Source: Phoronis australis
Taxonomy: Eukaryota; Phoronida; Phoronidae
Length of the DNA stretch: 64,000 nucleotides
Direction of reading: 5' to 3'
Assembly (NCBI GenBank): GCA_002633005.1
Contig: NMRA01000502.1
Location: 1 to 64,000 of the forward strand
Made by a program: the position numbers and the translations under genes. Positions 36,201 to 48,200 of the stretch are shown here, piece after piece. The first letter of the stretch is position 1; each line of letters starts with the position of its first letter. The notes beneath the pieces are model-generated. The model searched no databases and was not told where the DNA came from. It saw only the letters and a program-made list of their open reading frames with translations.

Positions 36201-39200
36201 ATTTTTGCACCACGTGATAGGTCAATCTTTGATTCCAAGCTAGATTCATCGTGATAGTTAGGGTCCTCGTGATCTAGCCTGTCGCACAATTTAACATCAG
36301 CGTACAAAGGCGTTATTGAGGCAATCGTCACTTAGATTTACATCACGAAAGAGAATCCATTTAATGCGCAATGAAGTTCAACTCGCATGCAAATTAAAAA
36401 ATTGGCATACCCACGCATTGGTCGCGTTGTCGAAAGGAAAAGCTAGGTGACTGTCACGCTTTTGGCAGAAGCTTTTCGCCTCGGTCCAGTTTAATGTTTT
36501 GCGTGGCACTAGGAAACCAAATTCTTTGTATGGGACGAAGGATCCTGAAACAAGCATCAGCGCTCCATCAATTCTCAGGTAAGCAATACAATAAATACTG
36601 GATCCGTTCGTTAATTTTACATTGTAAGTAGTTAAAGTATTATTTTTAACGTAGGTCAATTTTAATGCAAGTCGTTAATGCAACATGTTCTCAAGGCCGC
36701 ACTTAGATTGGGACAAGACACCGTAGACAAGACATTAGGCAGTGAACACAGTATGTTCGTTGTAACGTTGATCTATGCTGAAGAACGCTATTTTAAGTGC
36801 AACAGAAAGCGAAAGACATCCATGAAACGAAGTGCTTGGCATATAAAATGACCCTTCCATATTCTCCGAAGATGATGAGGTGGTCGCAAAGAAAATAAAC
36901 CGGAAGAATACTACCAGGCATGGTCGGGAGGTGTTACAGGGTACATGTATTTTTAGCTTCATGCTTACAACGCCACTCTTCTCTTACATGGTGAATAGTA
37001 ACCAATTTCGGGTCATACGCAGTTTGGATTGTTGATATCCCAAGTATAAGGTACGAGATATAAAAGTATACCAAGTAAAATCTCCCGCAAAATTAGCATA
37101 TATGAAGCCAAAGTGGACTGACTTCTAATTAACTAAACTATTACGTTAAATAGAATTTGATTGTTTACCGAGCATCTTGCAGACAAAGCTATCACGTTTG
37201 TCAGTACAAAGGACGGTATCCCACTTTCCGTTAGAAAGCATAATTGCACACTTGATGTACATTGTGGATGTATTTACGCCGTCTTTCCAATCTGAAATGT
37301 AGAAACAAACCAAATCTCACAAAGATCTACTGTTGTATACTGAAAAAAACTACCATTTTTCAATTTGAAATGGAGAAACAAAACAAATCTCACAAAGCTC
37401 TGCTACTACATACTGAAAGAAAACTATCAGCTGAGAAAAAAACTGAAGTACGTAGACTGACATCATAAGGGCCCACATTCCTAAGCAAAGGCATGAGATC
37501 CGTTCCTTTATGGCGGCTAACGGAATACCGTCGCGAGTACTTGACAAAAGGTAAAATCAAACACACGAGCAGTATTAAATGATACCACGCCACATGATAA
37601 CATACATGTACATTGTATATCACCAACTTACTACTGAAGAAGTACGACTCGTCGCCAGGAGATGCCCACGTTCCCTCTCGATTACTCAGTCCAATCCACA
37701 TAGGAATCTGTAGACCAAGTCTATCCATCTACGATTAAAACATTGCGCAGTGTAAAGAAGTGGTTTATAGCTGTAATATTAAACCGTCGTTTACATGTAG
37801 TGATCAACTCACCACTGCCAGGGGTTTGATGAAGTAATCCATTTGCTTTGTGCTTCTGGTATGATAATAAATTTCGTTCTCTTGGCATAAATGTTAACCT
37901 ATTCCAACCGCGCTTAAGTTACGGTAATGCGTCAACTTTATTTTCGCCCCGCTGCGTGGTCGGGCATTAACCACCACGATGATTTTTGAATAGACGGCTA
38001 CTGTAGCGGCAGATAGGCGGACGTATACAAGGTACCTAAACTACACGGTCAACGGACTCATAAACACGACTCACGGACCTGCAAACACCGTCCACTGACT
38101 CACAAACACGGGAACGGACTCAAAAACACGATCCACGCACCCAAATACACAGGGCAAGGACTCACATTCACGAGGAAACACGGTTAACGGACCGCCAAAC
38201 ACGGGTCACGGACAAAATGAAGATGTCAGCTGACCCAGGAAGCCGATGAGTCCGTGACCCGTGTTTGGCGGTCCGTTAAAAGTGTTTCCTCGTGAATGTG
38301 AGTCCGTGTCCCGTGTATTTGGGTGCGTGGATCGTGTTTTGTGAGTCCGTTCCCGTGTTTGTGAGTCAGTGGACGGTGTTTGCAGGTCCGTGAGTCGTGT
38401 TCATGCGTCCGTACCCGTGTTTATGAGTCCGTTGACCGTGTAGTTTAGGTACCTTGGTATAGAGATCGACGAGATCACGTCACATATGCTTGCTAATTTG
38501 TCCACTTCCCAGGCGAGTATAGGTTCGTCGTACGAAATCCGCGATCGAGTGCCTCCACAGCGAGGGCACGAACGGCGTCAGCTGTTTTTCATTATTTTAC
38601 TATTTTCGTATATTCCTTGTTCATTCTGGTTGATTATGTCTAAGCCAGTCACTGTAACAGTTGTCGTTAGCCGGTAAAGTAGGGTCATTTTCATCTGCAA
38701 CCCGGGAGCCATTGCACCCGGGCTATTAGTAAACAGTATCCATGTAACTGCGCCAAGTTTTCGAAAGCTCGTCACTGTAACACTAGTGGCTTACTTCTGC
38801 CCGTTTAGGCGTATAAATCATCTCAGCTTACCAGTAGTGTCTCACTTATTTTAACACAAGATTTTTTATTTACTCTGGGAGTTTCAAAATCTTGTAACTT
38901 TCCGTTTTGTTAACCTGTATTCCACGCAAACGTGCCTAACCTACCTCCAAAAATTTTTGTCACCAAAGCACACTGGGATCACACTAGCCCAAGCTCAGTT
39001 GGAGTGCTCATTGACCTAGAGTTCATGGCAATGGGCCAGCCTGTGGTTTCACTCTTATGTAATTGCATAATAACTTGTTGCATAGTGCTGATGACCTCGT
39101 GCCAGCAATAGAACTTTCTATACTAAACTTTCATGACACCGGAAGCCTAGGCTTAATTGCATTTACTGACTAGATGTGCCCATCTTTTCCTGACATCGGC

Positions 39201-42200
39201 GGCACAAATGTTAGTTGTCCTTTTGCTTAGCTCTAGATTATTCGTTGAACACATTGATACGGTGCTAGGCCTTTTTACTGGCAATCATATTTTGTAGACC
39301 AAGTTGCTTCCTGATTTGTGTACTTGGTGTTGTCTATTTTATATGACTTTTTGCGGTATCATTATTCCTGAGACCCTGTTGCCTCCCTCTCGTATAGTGA
39401 TGTTCTGTAGGATTTTTGTAGATATTTTATTTTTCTTAGCCATGTAGTAGACACGCAAGTTTCCGTACATGTATGAAGGTCTTCCTGCGGCACATAGCTT
39501 GATACACAGTAGTTATGTAACTGCATAGCAGCCCTAATATGTAACAAAAAACGTTTAACTTTCAATAAAATATTTTAAAACTGCCAACCTCGTGTCTTTT
39601 TATTGTGATTGAAAATCGCATGCCACAACACCTTTGATTTTTACCCGGTACATTTATATCCAAGTTTGCCTGCCCGTTAATGGTTTATCTGTCCATGCTG
39701 TACTTCGTTTCGATATTAAACTTCTCCTGCAGGTTAAATGTTCATGTTTTACTTTCTGGTTATGGGGATGAAACATTAAAAAATTGCCACATGGTATCTC
39801 CAAACCAACCTATGGGACTCAACTGAACTGGACACCATTCTACCGCCGTTGTTCGTTAGATTATTCGGGGTTGTTTTTAAATATCATGCCATAGAAATTC
39901 GAGGTTTTAATTAATGATTTTTATCAAACTGTCAGTTTTCATCTTAAAAGCAGCACCAAATAAAAAGGACTTTTGAATACTGGTTTTAGATCTGTTCATC
40001 AATCTTTAGATGAAATGACATCTACCAAGCTGATGGTGCTTTACCTTTCCTGCACCATTACTTCTTTCCTAACTTAAAAAAATAAAATAAAAATATAACG
40101 ACTACAATTTTGAAGGGAGCTTCCCTAACAGCACATGCTTCCGGGTGAGGTTACTCCCCAACCATTGTCACAACGCTTACCTTTTCTGGTATGCAAGTTA
40201 ATTGTTCCACCGCAATACCAACAGTTGTGCATAGTCTCTTGACTTGAGCACATAGAACCTGAACATCAGTTATCTTCTGCTGAGCTACCCTAGCTCATAC
40301 ATGTATACAGTGCATTAGCTTCGTAATAATCGGGGGGGGGGGGGNTGAACTTGGGGTAATAACGTGTGACCTAAACCGGCTGAATTTTGCAAGGATTTGC
40401 TGCGGTATGAGTGAGGGTGAGTTGGATTTTGGGGGCGGCTTGGACCCGGGGAAGGCCCGGCCGGGAGCGATGGGTGGCCCTGTACCATGCGATGTTCGGG
40501 TGGGAACCACTGTAGGTTCTCCAGGTATGTTTGTGCCTGCACTGTTATGTACAGTAGTGCAATTTCGGTTGTAGTTAAGGGATAGCAGTGTCTGGTAGGT
40601 GGGTGTGGTATGGTTTCAGTAGATGTGCCTGTTATGTACAGCAACAACAACTCCGGCTCCATCGTCTACCAGGGTCGGTGTGGCTGGGTTTCGAGCTTTG
40701 CGGGAGCGGTACTGCTCATCGTGAGGTATCCAATCTGTCCTCCTGGGCTGTGTCCCAAGTAGAACGTCGAGCCTTCACTCCGGAGAGGGGATGAGCTTCA
40801 ATGAATATGGAGCCAAATCGGCCTCCACGCGGGTTGTGGCGGTGGACAGGATTGTTCATCCATGAACAACCCTGCCCATGTGGCACATAGTGAGCCACAA
40901 CACCACGTTCCTTACAATATATCATTTTTGGTCTTCTCACTTAACTTGTCCGGAACCTTGTTTGCAGGTTGTTATAGCCCAGTTGGCTGTTTGGTGTACC
41001 CACTTGGTACTTTATATGATATGTGCCCATTTGGCAGTTTGTACCCACTTGGTACTTGTTATTGAATTAGCCGTTTTGCTCGACCAAGTTTGTAGGCAAT
41101 CGGCCAATACCCATTTGGTATTATATACCCATTTGGTACTATGCTAACCTGTGCCACTTAGTATCCGGTACTCAATTTCACTTTGGGTATCGGAAATGTG
41201 TGTGTTATCTCTTATAATTAAGAAACCCATCTGATTCCTTCTGTGAAATATTTATTTGTAGAGCTGTGACCCTGAAATTCCCAATACAACTTAAAATATA
41301 TATTATTCTTGTTGTTTTATTTGTCCCCAATAATGAGATTTATGGCACTCTGACATAATGAGATTTATGGCACTCTGACATAAATCCTATTATTTGGGCA
41401 AATACCATTATAGAGCCCTTCATGCTTCATATCCAACTGCTGGTTAGTTCCTACCAAGTCCGATGGTTGCGCTGTTTGTTCTTTCTCTCCAGCTTCCTGT
41501 TGGCCCAGCCTCAAGCAGCAGTACATTCACTCGTAAGTTTTCCTAATTAGACAAGTTTATACCTCTCCCGCCCTCCCTACCCGGGGTACCACAAAATTTC
41601 ACGTCAACCGTTTTCTACCTTTGCCACGCTCCACCCCTTTTGCCGAACAAAATCTGCTGTTGGTTATTGTTGTTTTTACAGCCACTGCTGGTACCTTCTT
41701 CAAGCCCGGAGCGTGTTACCGTCAGGCAAGAACCGACGTCATTGGCTAGCGACCAGACCTGTACATGAGCGTCCATTACTGCAGCTTGCTTCTCTCCACC
41801 CCGGTCACAGCTCTCGGCACATACTGAGCCACAACACCACGTTTCTTACAATATCTCTTTTTATCACTCCGGCTGGTCTGCTCACTCAGCTTGTCCGGAA
41901 CCTGCTTTGCAGGTTGTTATAGCCCAGTTGGCTGTTTGGTGTACCCACTTGGTACTTTATATGATATTTGCCCATTTGGCAGTTTGTACCCACTTGGTAC
42001 TTGTTATTGAATTTGCCGCTTTGCTCGACCCAGTTGGTAGGCAATCGGCCAATACCCATTTGGTATTATGTACCCATTTGGTACTATGCTAACCTGTGCC
42101 ACTTAGTATCCGATACTCAGTTACACTTTGGGTATCGGAAATGTGTGTGTTATCTCTTGTAATTAAGGAACCCATCTGGTTCCTTCTGTGAAATATTTAT

Positions 42201-45200
42201 TTGTAGAGCTGTGACCCTGAAATCCCCAATACAACTTAAAATATTTATTATTCTTGTTGTTTTATTTGTCCCCAATAAATCCTATTATTTGGGCAAATAA
42301 CATTCTACAGTCCTTCATCTTCATATCCAACTCCGAGTTAGTTCCTAACAAGTCGGATGGTAGCGCTGCTTGTTACTTCTCTCCAGCTTCCTGTTGGCCC
42401 AGCCTCAAGCAACAGTACATTCACTCGCAAGTTTTCCTAATAAGACAAGTTTATACCTCTCCCACCCTCCCTACCCTGGGTACCACAAAATCTCAAGTCA
42501 ACCGATTTATACCTTTCCCACACTCACTTCGTTTTGTTGAACAAAATCTGCTGTTGGTTATTGTTGTTTTTACAGTCACTGCTGTTACCGGTACCTTCTT
42601 CAATCCCGGAGCGTGTAACCGTTAGGCAAGAACCGACGTCATTGGCTAACGACCCGTCTTGTACTCGAGCATCCATTACTGCAGCTTGCTTCTCTCCACC
42701 TCGGTCACAGCTCTCGGCACATACCGAGCCACAACACCACGTCCCTTACAATATATCTTTTTGTCACCCCGGCTGGTCTGCTCACTCAGCTTGTCCGGAA
42801 CCTGCTTTGCAGGTTGTTATAGCCCATTTGGCAGTTTGTACCCACTTGGTACTTGTTATTGAATTTGCCGTTTTGCTCGACCCAGTTGGTAGGCAATCGG
42901 CCAATACCCATTTGGTATTGTGTATGTTTTTGCGCGCGCATGCGTGGATTCTTTGGCGTTTTCAAATTCCTGGCTTTATTATTTCTATGGCATTTATGGT
43001 CACTAAAATTTTGCGTAGCGTTACCATTTTCCAATCGAGTCACATAAGAGTCACATTATAAGAAAGCCCTGATATGCCTTAAATGTAACAATTTCGTAAA
43101 ATGTTACCTTTTACGTTATTGTTACATTTTATGTTGCTAAGCCTCTCCTAAAATGTAACAAGTTGTTACGTTTTACGTAGTTGCTACATTTCACGTCGAA
43201 GGGACAAGCGAGAAATTGTTACATTTTACGTAACCCACGCCATATTGCAAAAATGACCTAAATCAAGAACAAGTGGTATCTGACAAGGCTGGGGGGGTTA
43301 CTGGAGTATTTTTAGACGATGAGTTGCGTCCGAAAAATTTTAATACCTACCCATTTAGAGAGTGGGCTCGTACAAAAAGTGGCCCATTTAGAGACTAATT
43401 GGTGTAAAAATCACATTTCTGTTCCAGAAATTCAGGAAAGCCACCATTTGGTGCCATTTTCGACAAAAATATATCTTGGATAGTATTTTTCTGTGAAAAA
43501 AACACTCTTTTGGGCTGAACTTTTGGTATACATCTTCTTTAGAAATGAAAAGCGCTAACACGACCTGAATCCTTTTTATTAGTGTTACAGACATTACTAT
43601 CACTACTGTTACTACTGCTAACACTATTACTACTATCACAAGTAGTACTCGTTATCGTTTTCGTTATCCCTATTATTATTATTATTAAATTTATTTATTG
43701 AGGACACAATACATGTTTAGCAAAATGCTAATACACTGTACATCATGCTCCTCAAAGATTTTAAAGTCATCTCATTTATGGTTCAATGTTGTCATCGGGC
43801 AAGTGCTGTTCCAAAAGGATATTAAAGGGGCTCCTATGTTCAGCTTAACGATATTGTGAGGTACGTCTTGACAGCTGCGGATGCAGAGTAGGCGTACTTT
43901 TTGAAAACGAGGAGGCTGAGATTTAAAATCTTGTTTAGATGTCCAACAACTTCAAACATTGAGTATTTCTGAACAATCCGAAAGCACTGTATTTTTGTAA
44001 ATATAACTATATCCATCCGTAGTTTGCCACGAAAAACTGAATTTAAATCGCAATATTATCTCTGACTACCAGTTGGAAACATTCCTTGTCAAAGAACTGG
44101 GGATCGTTGCAAGATGATGTGTAAGTTCAAAAAATTGCGTTAAGTTGAACTCTGGAAACATTTTACATTTTTCGAGAAGTAACGAGTAGAATATCTGGTA
44201 ACGTACATACAAAACTCGCAACGATTTCATGTGGAATGAGCCCCAATATTCTTAGAAAAGCACAGTGATTTAACAGAATAATTTGAACTTGGTTTCATTA
44301 AAAGTGGATTGCATGGAACAATAACTTCCAACGTCGAAGTCAGCAATGTTTAATATGATCATTTATTAAATTGCATCAAAAGGATTAATATAATAAATTC
44401 CCTTATCTTCGAGCTGCAACACATGATTTCACGTCCATTAATAAAAGAATGTCCAATCTTTCTCCTTATTTATATGTACTTCGAACTAATGGCCATTGAC
44501 CAAATAGCACTTTTAATTCACATTTTATCTTAAAAGATAATGGAAAGAGGAAGTGCATGTTTTTAGAGTCCGAAAGGCCAGTTTTTTTTTGATTATTGGT
44601 CCTTTAAATTTTCGACCTAGACCAGGTTTGAACAAAATGATCCTATCCTTTCAGAGAGCAAAATATTTTCTATATCCCCCAGCTAGGCATCCCATTTTTA
44701 AGTATACACGTCACGGTTTGACCTGTTGTTACCACTGCTATTTCAGACAAGCTTATATCATAGAAACAGTGACATTTCTTTCGTTACTATGCCGCCACGT
44801 TTGTAAGCTAAGGGCTCGCCCTTCTCAAAGGCGATATTTTGCTGTTGCTTTGGCAAAATCTGTCAACCTGCCGGCAAATAAATGCATGCTTTTATTTCCT
44901 TCCACCACAGTTTCTTTAAGAAATTGTCATTCGCAACTAAGGTGGTAGACAGCATCCGCCGGCATCAGAAACTTTGGTTTTGCTCCTTCTGTGTGAAGCA
45001 GAGCAATTACTGTATTGACGATGACTCCAAGCCAATAAAACACTGGCTGAAATAAATAAAACTATCGTGGACAAAAACTGGTGTTTTTCTATCAAACTGG
45101 CTTCCGAAATAGAATTTTCCATGAAAAAAATTGTTATTGTCGTTCGTTCCCGAAGAAATACGATAAATATTAGCCAAATACGATGTTATTGTTGTTCTTA

Positions 45201-48200
45201 CCAAGGGAAACGTGTTTGCTGTTGTGTCGGATACACAATTGGCTTATGAGCGCCAACAAAAGATTGCAAGAACGCTTTAACTGTAAAAAAAACTTGTTAC
45301 TTGATCCTCGTTTCTTGTGGAGTTGAAACTATATGCTGTATATTTTTGACTACATGTATACAATAAAACTACTCATGTTAAAAAACCATGGATAGTACAT
45401 AGGGGCACATCTATAAAATCAACCTGGCACATTTGATAGAATTTTGTTCACACAATCCGAGAAAGAAGGCGTTCAGTTTGTCAACAGTTTCCTCCGTGTT
45501 ACAAATGCCATGCAAACTCATGAAATAAGACGTCGCTTTCGTAAAATGTAACAATGGTACATTTCTTGCATGTGCATTCGACGTAAGTTGTAACAACTTC
45601 ATAAAATGTAACAACTTGTTACATTTTGGAGATGCCTAGCAACGTATAGAAATTTATTTTACGAATTTGTTACATTTTAGTCTTGCTCCTTTTGTGTGGA
45701 GCATTAGTGATGACTTCAAGGCAATAAAACACTGGCTGAAATAAATCAAACTATCGGTGTATTTTTCTATCAAATTATCTTCCGAAATGGAATTCTTCGG
45801 GAAAAATCTCATTGTCTTTTGTTCCCGAACAAATACGATAAATATTAGCCAAAATGTGGTATCGTTATTTGTGTTGTGCTAACCAAGGGAAGTGTGTTCA
45901 ACGTAATGCCGGGTACACAATAGGTTTCTGACCTGCGAACGCCAACAAAATATTGCAAGAACGCTTAAACAATAAAAACTTGTTGCCTGATCCTGGAGTT
46001 TCGTCTTGAGTTGAAACTGTACGGGGTACATTTTGACTATACCAAAAAACTGCTCATGTAAAGAATAATGGAAAGCACGTAGGGACACATCTATAATTCG
46101 AACAGGCATATTTGATAGAATTTCATTCAAACAATCCGAGAAAGAAGGCGTTAAGTGTTTGAATCGTTTTCCTCCGTGGGACAAATACACTGTACTACGC
46201 TTTCGTACAATGTAAAAATGATACATTGCTCGCACGTGTTTTTGAAGTAAATTGTAACAATTACATAAAATATAACAAGTGGTTACACTTCAGGAGAGGC
46301 CTAGCAAAGTAAAATGTAATAATGACCTGAAATGTAACAGTTGTTACAGTTTAGGAAATTGCCACATTTTACGGCCCTTCATCAGTTCTTGATGGCATAT
46401 TATTATAGCAGAAGCATAAGACAATTTAATTCGTAAGTAATTATCTTTTCTTGTATTCGGCAGATTTAAAAGTACATTTTTTATTTAAAAACCACGAGTG
46501 TTACCAAAATGCAAACATAACATGATGTAAAAGTAACATAAAAAGAAACGAACCAGAAAGGTAATATGAATGACTACTTAAACCAGCAGGGAAATAATTT
46601 CAATGATTAGAAAGATAACCATCCTCGCAGTTGCTGTGACGAATTTAGTCAGGCATTCATCCAAAATTATAGTCTTTACGAAGTAACCGGAAGTTTGTTG
46701 CAGTTTGATACAATCACATTCTTCATTAAAAATTCAGGATGTAGAGACATTTAGGAAAATGCGATAAACTAATTACTCCAACTATCTATCCGAAATTTGG
46801 GCATTGAAATAACAAGATGTGATATTCTAACGTTCTCTTGTTATTTAAATATTCATTATACCATACTTAAAACGAGGCAATACAAGCCTAGTATTAGAGT
46901 CTTCGTGGTTTCAATGGCGAGAAAATGTTTGACGTCATTATGAATTCCAGCGAACCTGCATATTTCCCTCAAGGCATTGTTCATATGTGGTGAATATAAG
47001 AGGTTATCACGAATATTTATACCTAGCGACTTAAAAGAACTAATTTGTTAAATTTCAAAATAAATAAATTTTGAATGAAAGCCATGGATAAATTTCGGAA
47101 GTTCATGAAAACGAGTTGTACTCGTTTGTGTTTAAAAGAAGCCCATTTGCATTTATCCAGGGCTGAATTTTCCCAAGCTCGCTAGAAATAAGACGATATT
47201 CGTTATTACACAGCAAAATACCATTCGTAATGGCTGTATCATCAGCATAACAAATGAAATCAAAGATATTGATGGAATTTACAAAATGATTCACATAAAT
47301 ATTAAAAATGGTAAATCCCCAGAATTGGCACTAAGTACTTCGTGGTTTATCTGAACATTCTAAAGAGGTCGGACAGTCAACTACCGTAAAAACGAGAACT
47401 TACAAATGGGATATTGCAACCAGAACATTTCAGCTTATCAACTAAACATGAGTGACTTACTTGTAAATTGTCCAAAGCTTTGGAACGATCAAATAAGAAA
47501 GTCGTAGGTAATTTCCTAGAGGTTTCATTTTGGTGACGACGAGGCAATAAATAAACGCAAATATACTAAATGAATGGTTTTGTCATCTCATCTTCACATA
47601 CAACCTCATCATTATTTTCAGTTCGATACTATAATTTGTATAAACATTGCTATTTAATCAAATTTGCATCTCTTTCTAAGTATGCTTTGGGGGCAAACAG
47701 GGATACGTAACTGCTTATGGAAACAATTTAGCATTTCTTTGTCTTCAACCTACGAAATTAGTGGGATTTTGAGCAGGACATAGGAGTCGTCAAAATAATT
47801 TGTCTCAAAATAGAGTTTAACATTTTCATGATTGTATTTGTTATACGAATTTTTTTTTATAAACCGTGCCCCTCCAAGAACGAACGGTGTCTCGCACTTA
47901 GTTAACATAGCGACCAGTCTATCACTTTAACGCATTTAATTAATATTATACAAAGTAATAAGTAATCAGCAATTAGAAGGACTACCTGATTTTTTATCCA
48001 AGTGTTCTCAGCGAGCAGCTGAGGAGTCGCAAGACTCCCGCCACGTGCGTCACAGTAGGTTTGACTGTCCATCCAGCTAGCGTTTAATCCTTTTACAAAC
48101 TTGTACTGGTGTCCCTTGAAGGTCAAGTAATCAGCTGTAGATAAAAAGGAGCAACGATAAAACAAGTGGAAAATAGTTCAACAATAAAAACAACACAAAA

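Noticed and set aside
36080-36331. 83-codon minus frame as the missing CTLD2 middle exon
   Set aside because: VWMSL vaguely resembles a WIG core, but there is no pyrimidine tract and acceptor at the right phase, and no EGxW stretch.
38025-38460. CRISPR array or telomere-like repeat
   Set aside because: Units vary in length (18-31 bp) without constant repeats and unique spacers, the genome is animal, and the unit is not a telomere motif.
40878-42925. Several 60- to 175-codon frames around TACCCATTTGGTA boxes
   Set aside because: They repeat with the 0.9-kb unit in different registers and lack domain or splice support; they are by-products of the tandem repeat.
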